From Veillonellaceae bacterium SB90 (lineage in GTDB: Bacteria; Bacillota; Negativicutes; Selenomonadales; Selenomonadaceae): a DNA stretch of 64,000 nucleotides. The notes below the pieces were generated by a model, which was not told the origin of the DNA, ran no database searches, and saw only the letters and a program-made list of their open reading frames with translations. The position numbers and the translations under genes were made by a program. Positions 41,909 to 51,427 of this stretch are shown here, one piece after another. The stretch covers positions 1 through 64,000 of the forward strand of contig CABJCJ010000002.1 in assembly GCA_902364065.1 (NCBI GenBank), given 5' to 3'. How positions within the stretch are numbered: the stretch's first letter is position 1; each line of letters starts with the position of its first letter.

Positions 41909-44900
41909 TCAGACAAAGAGGGCGATCTGGTCGCTCTCGCTCATGCCGTCGAGGCAGCCGTGCTGGCGCAGGATCTCGATGTTGGTCTTTGAGATACCCG
42001 AACGGCGGCGCAGGTCCTCGATGGAGGTAAACATGCCGTCCTTGCGCGCCTCGACGATGCTCTGAGCCGCCTTTGTGCCCATGCCCGACAGCGAGGCGAG
42101 CGGCGGCAGCAGGGAATTCTCAAGGATGATGAATTTCTCGGCATCCGAGCGGTAGAGGTCGACGTACTCGCAGCCAAAACCGCGCAGGTAGAGCTCCCAG
42201 GCCAGCTGCAGGACGATGAGCGTCGCATTCTGCTTCGCGTCAAGCTTCTTCTCTTTGGCAATCGCCTCGAGCTCGGCGATCTGCTGACCGACGTAATCCT
42301 TGCCGCGCGCCACGACGTTGGCGTCGAATTCGGCGGCACGGATTGAGAAATACGCGGCGTAATACGCGAGCGGGTAATGCACCTTGCAGAAGGCGATGCG
42401 GTAGGCCATCATGACGTAGGCCGTCGCATGCGCGCGCGGGAAGAGGTATTTGATCTTCTGGCACGACTCGATGAACCACTCGGGGATGCCGCCCTTGCGC
42501 AGGGTCTCGACAACATCCGACGCGATACCCTTGCCCTTGCGGACCTTCTCCATCGTCTTGAAGGAGAGCAGCGGGTCGATGCCGTTGTGAATGAGGTACA
42601 TCATGATGTCATCGCGCGCTGAGATGGCGTTCTTGATCGTGCACTGGCCGCTCCTTATGAGGTCCTGCGCGTTGCCGAGCCAGACGTCCGTGCCGTGCGA
42701 GAAGCCTGATATGCGCACGAGGTCCGAGAACACATCGGGCTGCGTATCGTCGATCATCTGGCGCGTGAACGGCGTGCGGAACTCGGGGATGCCGAACGTG
42801 CCGCTCGTCGCGCCGAGCTCCTCTGGCGTGACGCCGAGGGCATCGGTGGAATTGAAGATGGACATCGTGGCCTTGTCGTCAAACGGGATCGTCTTCGGGT
42901 CGCGGTGCGTGAGGTCCTCGAGCATCTTGATGACCGTCGGGTCATCGTGTCCGAGGATATCGAGCTTGACGAGGCGGCTGCTGATCGAATGGTAATCGAA
43001 ATGCGTCGTGATCGTGCCGCAGTTCATGTCGTTGGCCGGATGCTGGATCGGCGTAAAGAAATGCACGTCCATGTTGCGCGGCACGACCATGATGCCGGCA
43101 GGATGCTGGCCCGTCGTCGATTTGACGCCCATGCAGCCGTGCGCGAGCTTGTCAATGTAGGAAAGATGCTTCTTGACACCCTTCTCCTCGAAGAATTTCT
43201 TGACGTAGCCAAACGCCGTCTTGTCGGCGACGGTCTGGATGGAGCCCGCACGGTAGACGTTGTCCTTGCCGAAGAGCACTTCGGTGTACTTGTGCGCGAC
43301 AGGCTGGTACGTGCCCGAGAAGTTCAGGTCGATATCCGGGACCTTGTCGCCGTCGAAGCCCAGGAAGACGGCAAACGGGATGTCGTGGCCGTCCTTGACG
43401 AGCGGCGTGCCGCAGACCGGGCAGACCTTGTCGGGAAGGTCGTAGCCGCAGCCATAAGAGCCGTCCGTGATGAACTTGCTGTACTGGCAGTGCGGGCAGC
43501 GCCAGTGCGGCGGCAGCGGGTTGACCTCGGTGATGCCCGTCATCGTCGCGATGAAGGACGAGCCGACGGAACCACGTGAACCGACGAGATAGCCGTCGTC
43601 ATTCGACTTCTTGACGAGGCGCTGCGCGATGAGATAAAGCACGGAGAAACCGTGCCCGATGATGGGCTTGAGCTCCTGCTGCAGGCGGTCCTCGACGATC
43701 TTCGGCAGATTCTCGCCGTAGAGTTCGCGAGCTTTCTTGTACGACATCGAGCGGATCTCCTCATCGGCGCCCGGAATCTGCGGCGAATAGAGGTCGTCCG
43801 GAATCGGCTTGAAGCGCTCGATCTGCTCGGCGATTCTGCGCGGATTCGTGACGACGGCCTCGTAGGCGGCCTCCTCGCCGAGATACGAAAACTCCGCGAG
43901 CATCTCCTCCGTCGTGCGCAAATAGAGCGGCGGCTGCAGCTCAGCATCGTCAAAGCCCTTGCCCTTCATGAGAATGGCACGGTAAATCTTATCTTCGGGA
44001 TTGAGAAAATGCACATCGCAGGTCGCGACGAGCGGTTTGCCGAGCTTTTTCGCGAGCTCGGCGATTTTGAGGTTAATCCGGATGAGGTCATCATCCGTCC
44101 GGATGTCGGGGTACTTGTCGCTGCGCTTGAGGAAGTCGTTGTTGTGGATGGGCTGGATCTCGAGGTAATCGTAGAAATCCGCAATCTTCAGGAGTTCTTC
44201 GTCCGTCTGGCGTTCCTCGATGGCGCGGATGAGCTCGCCGGCCTCGCAGGCCGAGCCGATGAGCAGGCCGTCGCGGTACTCCTCGATGATACGCTTCGGC
44301 AGGCGCGGCTGGCGGTGGAAGTACTTGAGGTGGGCAAGCGATACCATCTGGTAGAGATTGCGCAGGCCATTCGGATTCTTCGCGAGGAAGATGATGTGGT
44401 TTGCGCGCTTCTGCTCGTAGTCCTCCTGCACGAGGTAGCCCTCCATGCCGTAGATGACCTTGATGTCCGTCTTGCAGTCCTTGAGGGCCTTGGCGGCATC
44501 CGGGAACGCCTGCACGACGCCGTGGTCCGTGACGGCCACAGCCGGCCAGCCCCAGCGGTCTGCCGTCTTGATGAGGTCCTTGACCGAGACGACGGCGTCC
44601 ATGCTGCTCATCGTTGTATGCGCGTGCAGCTCGACGCGCTTGACCTCGGCATGGTCCTCGCGCAGCTTGGCCTCCTTCTTCGCCAGGCTGTCCACGAAGA
44701 GCACGTACTCATTCATGTACGTATCGAAGCGGACGGAGCCGCGCACGCGCACGCTCATGCCCTCCTTGAGCTGGCCCATGATGGCATCGTAATCCTCGGG
44801 CTCGGCGTTCCGGCCGCGCTTCGTCTTGAAGAATTTCTTGCAGGCGATGCCGTTCGTATCGTCGGCAAGGCAGAACGTCAAGAGCTTCGTGCCCGTCTTG

Positions 44901-45772
44901 AACTCGATGGTCTTGAGTCCGGAGCCCGGGCCCTCGCCGATCGTGCCCTCGAGGATGACGTTCTTCATCTCGCCCTCGAGCTCGTCGATCTTCCGGACCT
45001 CGCCCATGACGCCGCGGCCAAAGACCAGGCTGCCCGCACTCTGGATGATGACAGGCCCACGCGCGTCCTTGCGGTGCGATTTTGCCGCAGCCTTCTTCGC
45101 GGCAGGCGCGGTCTTCTTCGCAGCCGGTGCAGCCGTTGCGGTCTGCGGTGCAGACGTTGCGGAAGCGGCCTCTTTTCCCTGTGCACTGTGCGCGCGCTCC
45201 TTGCGCACGGCCTCGCGGTATTCCCGCGTGTTGAAGCAATCGTCCACCTCGAGATTCTGCAGGACTTCCTCGCTCGCGTTGCATTCGATGCGGCAGCGGT
45301 AGCCGAGCATGCGCTCGACAATCTGCCCCATGACATGCGTCACGGCATGGGCGCGCATGATCTCGCCGCCGAGTTCGCCCGGCACATCGATGAGGATGTG
45401 ACTGCCGTCCACCGTGTACTTCGAGCGCTTCAGGAGCTCGTAAACCGTCGGATTGCCCTCCGCCGTCTCATAGACGAGCTTCGGCCATATCTTGCTGACG
45501 GCATCCTCCACATTGACGACATCCTGATAGAAGATGACCTTTTTCAGCTGACACTTCTTCTCAATCTGACGTGCCGCCTCCTGCAGGAGGTCATCGGCAA
45601 TCAGCAGCTGCGACGTCAGCGCGATCTCCCAGGTGCTCGTATGCGGCGAAACCTCCACGTGACGGATGGTGCAGGCCTTCAAGAGCTCCTTCTGCTCATC
45701 CGTGAGCCGCATGCCCTGAATGAGCTGCCAGAACATGTTGTCCTGACTGGGCACAATCCGATACTTCTGCAT
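41909..45772 (-). CDS. polC: DNA polymerase III alpha subunit, PolC type, lacking the exonuclease insertion
   Basis: About 1287 residues against about 1430 in typical PolC. N-terminal domain, an Ala/Lys-rich linker (~195-235), OB fold (~245-365), PHP (HAHTTMSSMDAVV ~385, TDHGVVQAF), then polymerase palm with CPHCQYSKF/CPVCGTPL zinc ligands and PDIDLNFSG, and the C-terminal region ending in an HhH segment. In typical PolC a DEDDh exonuclease of ~190 residues interrupts PHP after the YGMEAN-like motif. Here YGMEGYLVQEDYEQKRANHI runs straight into the second PHP half and no DxE exonuclease motif exists. ATG 45772 (MQKYRIV) is favoured over 45784 by the AAAGGATGG site. Confidence 0.95.
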   Translation of the reverse strand: MQKYRIVPSQDNMFWQLIQGMRLTDEQKELLKACTIRHVEVSPHTSTWEIALTSQLLIADDLLQEAARQIEKKCQLKKVIFYQDVVNVEDAVSKIWPKLVYETAEGNPTVYELLKRSKYTVDGSHILIDVPGELGGEIMRAHAVTHVMGQIVERMLGYRCRIECNASEEVLQNLEVDDCFNTREYREAVRKERAHSAQGKEAASATSAPQTATAAPAAKKTAPAAKKAAAKSHRKDARGPVIIQSAGSLVFGRGVMGEVRKIDELEGEMKNVILEGTIGEGPGSGLKTIEFKTGTKLLTFCLADDTNGIACKKFFKTKRGRNAEPEDYDAIMGQLKEGMSVRVRGSVRFDTYMNEYVLFVDSLAKKEAKLREDHAEVKRVELHAHTTMSSMDAVVSVKDLIKTADRWGWPAVAVTDHGVVQAFPDAAKALKDCKTDIKVIYGMEGYLVQEDYEQKRANHIIFLAKNPNGLRNLYQMVSLAHLKYFHRQPRLPKRIIEEYRDGLLIGSACEAGELIRAIEERQTDEELLKIADFYDYLEIQPIHNNDFLKRSDKYPDIRTDDDLIRINLKIAELAKKLGKPLVATCDVHFLNPEDKIYRAILMKGKGFDDAELQPPLYLRTTEEMLAEFSYLGEEAAYEAVVTNPRRIAEQIERFKPIPDDLYSPQIPGADEEIRSMSYKKARELYGENLPKIVEDRLQQELKPIIGHGFSVLYLIAQRLVKKSNDDGYLVGSRGSVGSSFIATMTGITEVNPLPPHWRCPHCQYSKFITDGSYGCGYDLPDKVCPVCGTPLVKDGHDIPFAVFLGFDGDKVPDIDLNFSGTYQPVAHKYTEVLFGKDNVYRAGSIQTVADKTAFGYVKKFFEEKGVKKHLSYIDKLAHGCMGVKSTTGQHPAGIMVVPRNMDVHFFTPIQHPANDMNCGTITTHFDYHSISSRLVKLDILGHDDPTVIKMLEDLTHRDPKTIPFDDKATMSIFNSTDALGVTPEELGATSGTFGIPEFRTPFTRQMIDDTQPDVFSDLVRISGFSHGTDVWLGNAQDLIRSGQCTIKNAISARDDIMMYLIHNGIDPLLSFKTMEKVRKGKGIASDVVETLRKGGIPEWFIESCQKIKYLFPRAHATAYVMMAYRIAFCKVHYPLAYYAAYFSIRAAEFDANVVARGKDYVGQQIAELEAIAKEKKLDAKQNATLIVLQLAWELYLRGFGCEYVDLYRSDAEKFIILENSLLPPLASLSGMGTKAAQSIVEARKDGMFTSIEDLRRRSGISKTNIEILRQHGCLDGMSESDQIALFV

Positions 45773-45877
45773 GAAATCTGCCATCCTTTCGAGTCATTTT
45801 ACACTGTCTATCATTATATGGCATTTTGCCGAAAATAGAAAGAAGAAGACGAGCGGATATTCCGTCGTCTTCGGTGA

Positions 45878-46474
45878 TTAAGGGTAGAGTTCCTGATATT
45901 TTCTTTCGTTCATGAGGACGCGCTTGACATATTCGCGCGTCTCCTGATAGGGAATCGCATCGATGTCCGAGAAATCCTTCGGCCAGCCGTATGCTGAGAT
46001 CCACTCCTGCACATTGCCGCGTCCCGCGTTGTAGGCTGCTAGCGCGAGGATGTCGTTGCCGCCAAACTCCTGCTGCAGCGAATGCAGGTACCAGATGCCG
46101 TAGCGGATGTTGCGCTCGGGATCATGCAGGGCATCCGTGGAATATGAGGGATCGTCGAGCTGTCCGGCAATCCACGAGGCCGTATCCGGCATGAGCTGCA
46201 TGAGGCCGATGGCCCCCCGGTGCGAATGAACCTCATTCTGGAATTTGCTCTCCGTCTTGATGACGGCTGCCGCGAGATGCGGGTCCACCTGGTAGCGCGC
46301 CGCATACGTATCAACCAGACTGCGATACGGGAACGGATAGAGGTAATTGCGCTGGAACGGCTCTGAGAAAAAGGCGATGCAGGCGGCAAAGACCAGGGCC
46401 AGCACGAGGCCGCCTCCCCAGAAGGCAAAGCGGCGGTGCCGGTGTCCCGCCTCCTGCTCTTGTTCAAGTGGCAT
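45878..46474 (-). CDS. Membrane-anchored lytic transglycosylase (Slt domain)
   Basis: 198 residues. N-terminal membrane anchor (WGGGLVLALVFAACIAFF) followed by a soluble Slt domain. The catalytic Glu is in AAVIKTESKFQNEVHS, followed by RGAIGLMQLMPDTA and LALAAYNAGRGNV. It cleaves glycan strands of peptidoglycan outside the inner membrane. ATG 46474 (TTG 46477 possible) overlaps the end of coaE, in the order polA, mutM, coaE, slt that is common in Firmicutes. Confidence 0.9.
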   Translation of the reverse strand: MPLEQEQEAGHRHRRFAFWGGGLVLALVFAACIAFFSEPFQRNYLYPFPYRSLVDTYAARYQVDPHLAAAVIKTESKFQNEVHSHRGAIGLMQLMPDTASWIAGQLDDPSYSTDALHDPERNIRYGIWYLHSLQQEFGGNDILALAAYNAGRGNVQEWISAYGWPKDFSDIDAIPYQETREYVKRVLMNERKYQELYP

Positions 46475-47072
46475 CAATTCGGTCCCTCCATAGGCGGCAT
46501 AAGGCCGCTCTTAAATCTTCTTCCGTGCCGCTGTTGTCGATGACGACCGTCGCACGACGCCGCTTCTCGTCAAGCGGCATCTGCGCGGCGATGCGTGCCT
46601 CGGCCTCCTCCCGGCTGTAACCGTTGCGCGCCACGAGCCGCTGCACTTGGATCTCGTGCGGCAGAGCGAGGAGCCACGTCTCATCGGCGAGCCTGTCCCA
46701 GCCCGCTTCAAAAAGCAGCGGCACATCGAGCAGTACTGCGGGCGGCCGGGACGCTCTGGCCCGCTCCAGGCGATCCCTAACGGCCCGCAGGATGACGGGA
46801 TGCGTAAAGGCATCGAGCCAGCGGCGTTCTGCGGGGTCCGCCGTATCGGCAAAGACCAGGCGCCCGATGGCCGGCCGGTCAAGGCTGCCGTCTGCCTGCA
46901 GCACGCGCGGCCCGAAATGGCGCACGAAGCCCTCGTAGAGAGCTCCTCCCGGCTGCTGCAGCTCATGCGTGATGGCGTCGGCATCGATGTGAGCGGCCCC
47001 GAGCTCCCTGAGAATGGCCGCCGCCGTACTCTTGCCGCAGGCGATGCCGCCCGTCAGACCGATGATCTTCAT
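46464..47072 (-). CDS. coaE: Dephospho-CoA kinase
   Basis: 202 residues. P-loop IGLTGGIACGKST at the N-terminus, HIDADAITHEL, and VLLDVPLLFEAGWDRLADETW. It catalyses the last step of CoA synthesis. ATG 47072 overlaps the mutM stop codon as ATGA. The open frame continues upstream to 47309 but covers mutM. Confidence 0.95.
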   Translation of the reverse strand: MKIIGLTGGIACGKSTAAAILRELGAAHIDADAITHELQQPGGALYEGFVRHFGPRVLQADGSLDRPAIGRLVFADTADPAERRWLDAFTHPVILRAVRDRLERARASRPPAVLLDVPLLFEAGWDRLADETWLLALPHEIQVQRLVARNGYSREEAEARIAAQMPLDEKRRRATVVIDNSGTEEDLRAALCRLWRDRIDAT

Positions 47073-47905
47073 GACTTCGCCTCCAGCTGGCAGTGCGGGC
47101 AGAAATGCGTGCCGCGGCCGCCCACCACGATCTTCTCGACGGGGGTGCCGCAGCGCCGGCATGGCTGCCCTTCCCGGTTGTAAACCCAAAGATGTTCCTG
47201 ATGATGTCCATGGCCGCCTGCGCCATTGCGGTAATCGCGAAACGTCGTGCCGCCGTCGGCAATGCCGTCGCGCAGGACCGCCTCCACGGCTTCCTTCAAG
47301 CGCTGCCATTCCGCACCGGTGAGCGAAGAAGCACGGCGCAGCGGGTGCAGCCCGGCCACGAAGAGCGCCTCATCGGCATAGATATTGCCGAGCCCTGCCA
47401 CGCGCTTCTGATCAAGCAGGAAGGTCTTCACGGGCATCGCGGTCCGCTTGGCGCGCCCTGACAAGGCCCCGGCCGTAAAAGGCGGCGTCAAAGGCTCCGG
47501 CCCGAGCGTCACGAGCCCCTTCGCCTCAGCAAGCTCATGCGGATAAAGCGCATAGAGCCGCCCGAACGTCCGCGTGTCACGGAACACCAAAGCATGGCCG
47601 GAGGACAGGGAAAAGATGACGCGCGTATGCGCGTCGGGCACGAAATTCCCCGGCTCATAGACGAGACTGCCCGTCATGCGCAGATGAACGACCAGCGTCA
47701 AATCCGCCGGCAATTCAAGGAGCAAATACTTGCCGCGCCTCAGGACGCGAAGGATCTCTGCCCCCTGCAGGCGTGCGGCAAACTCCTGCGCCGCAGGATA
47801 CGCGATCTGCCGTGGCAGCAGCACCTGCGTCTTTGCGATGCACTGCCCGGCCAGCACACGGTCGAGGTACGTCCGTATCGTTTCCACCTCCGGCAGTTCC
47901 GGCAT
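47069..47905 (-). CDS. mutM: Formamidopyrimidine-DNA glycosylase
   Basis: 278 residues from ATG 47905 (MPELPEVET), so Pro2 and Glu3, the catalytic residues, are N-terminal. A conserved lysine is in RRGKYLLLEL, the helix-two-turn-helix in QKRVAGLGNIYADEALF, and the zinc finger in CRRCGTPVEKIVVGG...CPHC. It removes 8-oxoguanine. It has its own promoter at 47946-47974 because repeats separate it from polA. Confidence 0.95.
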   Translation of the reverse strand: MPELPEVETIRTYLDRVLAGQCIAKTQVLLPRQIAYPAAQEFAARLQGAEILRVLRRGKYLLLELPADLTLVVHLRMTGSLVYEPGNFVPDAHTRVIFSLSSGHALVFRDTRTFGRLYALYPHELAEAKGLVTLGPEPLTPPFTAGALSGRAKRTAMPVKTFLLDQKRVAGLGNIYADEALFVAGLHPLRRASSLTGAEWQRLKEAVEAVLRDGIADGGTTFRDYRNGAGGHGHHQEHLWVYNREGQPCRRCGTPVEKIVVGGRGTHFCPHCQLEAKS

Positions 47906-47945
47906 ACCGTTCACTCCTCTCGTCCACCTCATAAATTACGTATCT

Positions 47946-47974
47946 ATTATACAAAGTTGGCACACATCCCGCAA
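47946..47974 (-). promoter_or_regulatory. Promoter of mutM-coaE-slt
   Basis: Leftward -35 TTGCGG (47969-47974), 17-bp spacer, -10 TATAAT (47946-47951), about 40 bp before the mutM ATG and 25 bp from the first repeat. Confidence 0.7.
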
Positions 47975-47996
47975 CGCCTTTCCGCGGAAATGTACC

Positions 47997-48300
47997 AATC
48001 TTGTCCAAGGACCTCTTCCGTCCCTTCGGGCCACCTTCTCCGGGGATGCCCCCGGCATCCCGCGCTTCGCGCCCGTGCGCAGGGAAGGCTGCAAATTTTG
48101 CTACATTGGTTGTTAGCCCGAGCGGAGGGATGTATTCCGCCTGGAGGCGCGCAGCGACTGCCCGCAGGGCTGGGGCCCAACACATCCATATCTTCGCACC
48201 GGATGTCAGAACGCCGCGGCAGGCGGCGAAGCTCCTTTGCTGTTCGCAGCATGTTGGGTCACATTCAGCTGTGCGCTGAAGCCGGAATACATTCCGCAGC
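47997..48300. repeat. Structured intergenic repeat, long copy 1
   Basis: It opens with the same 24-base string as the copy at 19187. A 5' module follows (48009-48130) with several GC hairpins (CCCTTCGGG, GGGATGCCCCCGGCATCCC-like, GCGCTTCGCGC). A variable centre follows, then a 42-base 3' module (48259-48300). The 5' module matches the neighbouring copy almost throughout, the 3' module 39 of 42. The centre differs entirely. Sequence at 48129-48139 can pair with part of the 3' module, closing the whole unit. Confidence 0.8.
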
Positions 48301-48330
48301 ACTTTGGTCATACACAAAACCTTCATTCAT

Positions 48331-48633
48331 GGACCTCTTCCGGCCCTTCGGGCCACCTTCTCCAGGGATGCCCCCGGCATCCCGCGCTTCGCGCCCGTGC
48401 GCGGGGAAGGCTGCGCATTTTGCTACGTTCTCTGTTAGCCCGAGCGGAGGGATTTTTTCCTTGCCAGCTTCCTGACGAACATGCGTCGTTCAAGCAGCGC
48501 GCGTTTCACATGTTCGTCGGGCTTTGTTGAAAAGGAAAAAATCCCTTTAGCCAGCCGACTTCGCGCAGCGTTGCTCCCTCGTCCCCGCCTTTCACATTCA
48601 GCTGCGCACTGAAGCCGGAATACATTTCGCAGC
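48331..48633. repeat. Structured intergenic repeat, long copy 2
   Basis: Direct repeat of copy 1, 30 bp after it. 5' module 48331-48451, 3' module 48592-48633, ending about 10 bp from the polA stop codon. Its own centre forms a long nested hairpin: GGATTTTTTCCTT (48450-48462) with AAGGAAAAAATCC (about 48533-48545), enclosing GACGAACATG with CATGTTCGTC. No convincing gene lies in the 740 bp between mutM and polA. Confidence 0.8.
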
Positions 48634-48644
48634 GCCTTCTGCGC

Positions 48645-51290
48645 TCATTTTGCCGCGGCCCAGTCCTTGCCCCAGTGTACATCGACCAGGAGCGGCACAC
48701 GGAGCTCTGCCACATGCTCCATCGTCTCGTGCAGGATTGCCTCCACCTCGGCGCGCTCCTGCTCCGTCACCTCGAGCACCAGCTCATCGTGAACCTGCAG
48801 CAGGATACGGCTCTTGAGCCCTGCCTCGCGCAGCCGGCGGTACGCGGCGATCATCGCGAGCTTGATGATGTCGGCCGCACTGCCCTGGATCGGCGAATTC
48901 ATCGCCATGCGCTCCGCGAGCATCCGTTGATTGAAATTGCGGCTCTTGATGGCCGGCAGATCGCGGCGGCGGCCGAACATCGTCGTCACATACCCCTTGG
49001 CGTGCGCATCCGCCACCATCTGATCCATGAAGCGGCGCACACCCGGATAGCGCTCAAAGTAACGCGTAATATACGCGCCCGCCTCCTTGCGCGGAATATG
49101 CAGATCGCGCGCAAGGCCGTAATCGCTGATGCCGTAGACAATGCCGAAATTAACGGCCTTGGCCCGGCGGCGGAACTCCGGCGTCACCTCATCGAGCGGC
49201 AGCCCGAAAACTTCCGCAGCCGTGCGTGCATGGATATCCTGATTGCGGCAGAACGCATCGATGAGATTCTCATCCCCCGACATGTGCGCGAGCAGCCGCA
49301 ATTCAATCTGCGAATAATCGGCCGACAACAGGCAATCATAGCCCGGGCCCGGCTCGAACAGCGCGCGGATCGTGCGTCCCTCCTCCGTGCGCACGGGGAT
49401 GTTCTGCAGATTCGGATCGGAGCTTGAGAGGCGGCCCGTCGCCGTCACCGTCTGATTGAAGCTCGTGTGGACGCGGCCCGTATCCTCATGGATGAGCTCC
49501 CCGATGCCGTCGAGATACGTCGACTTGAGCTTGCTCCAGAGGCGGTACGACAGCACCTCATCGACGACGGGATGCTCGCCGCGCAGCTCAGCCAGCACCT
49601 CCGCATTCGTCGAATAGCCCGTCTTCGTCTTCTTGATGGCCGGCAGCCCGAGCTCTTCAAACAGCACGACACCGAGCTGCTTCGGTGAATTGAGATTGAA
49701 TTCCAGTCCCGTCGTATGGTAAATCTCCTGCTGGATGACGGCGAGCTTCTCGCCGACCTCCGCCGTCTTTGCGGCGAGATGGCTGCGGTTGACGAAAACG
49801 CCGTTCTGCTCCATGGCAGCGAGCACCTCAACGAGCGGCAGCTCAATCTCCTCGAGCAAGGACCGCATGCCCTCCTCCTCAAGGCGCGCCCAAATCACGG
49901 GATAGAGCCGCAAAAGCGCTGCGGCCTCCCAAACCGCCTGCTCGCGCGCATCGGCAAAGGAGGCAGGCACGGCGACGCCCGGCAGGTATTTCTGCACGAG
50001 CTCCGGCAGTGCATACTGCGAGCGCTCGGGATCGAGAAGATACGCCGCCAGCTCAGCATCCGCGAAATGGTTCCCGGCCGCGAGGCCCGCATGGTAATAG
50101 CGCTTGAGCCCCAGCAGGCAGACGGGCTGCTTTGCCCGCTCCAGCCGCCGGGAGAGCTCTTGGAAGGCCGCAGCATCCGCCGGCACGAAGCCCTGGCCGC
50201 CTTCCGGCGACGCTATGGCAAGCCCCGTCAGCGTTTCAAACGGGGCCTTGCCTGCAAAGATGCCCGAGACGGCAAGATACGAAGCGCCGGTGAGCTTTTC
50301 TTCCACGTCCTCTTTAGACCACTCGTCAGCCGCAAGCGCAATGGGCTCGCCTGAGGAGGGAACCGCAGGTGAAGAAGCGCCCTCAGCCTTGCCGTAAAGC
50401 CGCTCTACATTCGTCCAGACGGCCTTTAAGTTGTGGCTGTCGCAGAATGCGCGCAGCTTGGCAAGATCCGGCTGCATCCGGCACTGCTCGGGCTCGAATG
50501 TGAGCTCCGGCACATGAAGCTCAATAGTCGCGAGCTCCTTGGAAAGTCTCGCCTGTTCGCCGTACGTCAGCAGGCGCTCCTTGAGCTTCTTGCCCGAGAC
50601 TTCCTCTGCATGCGCGAGCACGCCCTCGAGCGAGCCGTAGGCCAGCAGCAGCTTCGTGGCCGTCTTCGGGCCGACGCCCGGGATGCCCGGGATGTTGTCC
50701 GACGTATCGCCCATGAGGCCCTTGAGGTCAATGAGCCCGAGCGGCGCAAAGCCGTATTCCTCGGTAAAGGCCGCTTCATCGTACTCCTTGAGCTCCGAGA
50801 TGCCCTTCTTCGTGAGCATCACGCGCAGATTCGGCCGCACGAGCTGCAGGGCGTCGCGGTCCCCCGTGATGACCATGACGTCGTAATCCTTCTCCGCCGC
50901 CTGCACCGCCAGCGTGCCGATGATGTCATCGGCCTCATAGCGGTCCTTCTCGAGGAACGGGATGCCCATGCCCGCGGCAAACTCGCGCAGCAGCGGGAAC
51001 TGCGACAAGAGTTCCTCGGGCGTCTTGTCGCGCGTGCCCTTGTAATCGGCAAACCGTTCCGTGCGGAATGTCTGGCGGCTCTTGTCGAATGCGAGCACCA
51101 TGAGGTCGGGCTGCAAGTCGGCAATGAGCTTTGTCAGCATGTTGGAAAAGCCGAAGATGGCATTCGTCGGCTGGCCCGCCGCATCGCTCAAGGGCGGCAG
51201 GGCGTAAAACGCGCGGAAAATCAGGCTGCTGCCGTCGAGCACCACAAAGCGCTCCTTTTTTGCCTGCTGCTTATCCTGCACCTGCTCCAT
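48645..51290 (-). CDS. polA: DNA polymerase I with degenerate proofreading domain
   Basis: About 881 residues. 5' nuclease domain (LDGSSLIFRAFYALPPL, EADDIIGTLA, GDRDALQLV, GDTSDNIPGIPGVGPKTA); middle 3'-5' exonuclease-like domain; polymerase with motif A DYSQIELRLLAHMSGD, motif B RRRAKAVNFGIVYGIS and motif C QVHDELVLE. The middle domain lacks the DxE motif: the place where FDTE would stand reads YLAVSGIFAG. It is therefore probably inactive, as in Bacillus. ATG 51290 (MEQVQDKQQAKKERF) is favoured over 51317. Its 3' end abuts a repeat element. Confidence 0.95.
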   Translation of the reverse strand: MEQVQDKQQAKKERFVVLDGSSLIFRAFYALPPLSDAAGQPTNAIFGFSNMLTKLIADLQPDLMVLAFDKSRQTFRTERFADYKGTRDKTPEELLSQFPLLREFAAGMGIPFLEKDRYEADDIIGTLAVQAAEKDYDVMVITGDRDALQLVRPNLRVMLTKKGISELKEYDEAAFTEEYGFAPLGLIDLKGLMGDTSDNIPGIPGVGPKTATKLLLAYGSLEGVLAHAEEVSGKKLKERLLTYGEQARLSKELATIELHVPELTFEPEQCRMQPDLAKLRAFCDSHNLKAVWTNVERLYGKAEGASSPAVPSSGEPIALAADEWSKEDVEEKLTGASYLAVSGIFAGKAPFETLTGLAIASPEGGQGFVPADAAAFQELSRRLERAKQPVCLLGLKRYYHAGLAAGNHFADAELAAYLLDPERSQYALPELVQKYLPGVAVPASFADAREQAVWEAAALLRLYPVIWARLEEEGMRSLLEEIELPLVEVLAAMEQNGVFVNRSHLAAKTAEVGEKLAVIQQEIYHTTGLEFNLNSPKQLGVVLFEELGLPAIKKTKTGYSTNAEVLAELRGEHPVVDEVLSYRLWSKLKSTYLDGIGELIHEDTGRVHTSFNQTVTATGRLSSSDPNLQNIPVRTEEGRTIRALFEPGPGYDCLLSADYSQIELRLLAHMSGDENLIDAFCRNQDIHARTAAEVFGLPLDEVTPEFRRRAKAVNFGIVYGISDYGLARDLHIPRKEAGAYITRYFERYPGVRRFMDQMVADAHAKGYVTTMFGRRRDLPAIKSRNFNQRMLAERMAMNSPIQGSAADIIKLAMIAAYRRLREAGLKSRILLQVHDELVLEVTEQERAEVEAILHETMEHVAELRVPLLVDVHWGKDWAAAK

Positions 51291-51367
51291 ATGGTCACAC
51301 CGTTCCTTCCTGTCCATTGACTTGTTCTGTCTGTTCCATTCGCTTCATGCCGTTGATATGACACAAA

Positions 51368-51410
51368 TCTCCCGGCCCGTCTTGACATGCGCCAGGCCGG
51401 AACCGGGAGA
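51368..51410 (-). terminator. Terminator of the L,D-transpeptidase gene
   Basis: 8-bp stem TCTCCCGG/CCGGGAGA (51368-51375 with 51403-51410), with a nested GGCC pairing and a short T run leftward. Confidence 0.55.
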
Positions 51411-51427
51411 AAAGAATGCGTCTCTTT

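Noticed and set aside
47933..48530. Open frames within the repeat region
   Set aside because: They run through the hairpin modules, differ between the two copies and have no ribosome binding sites.
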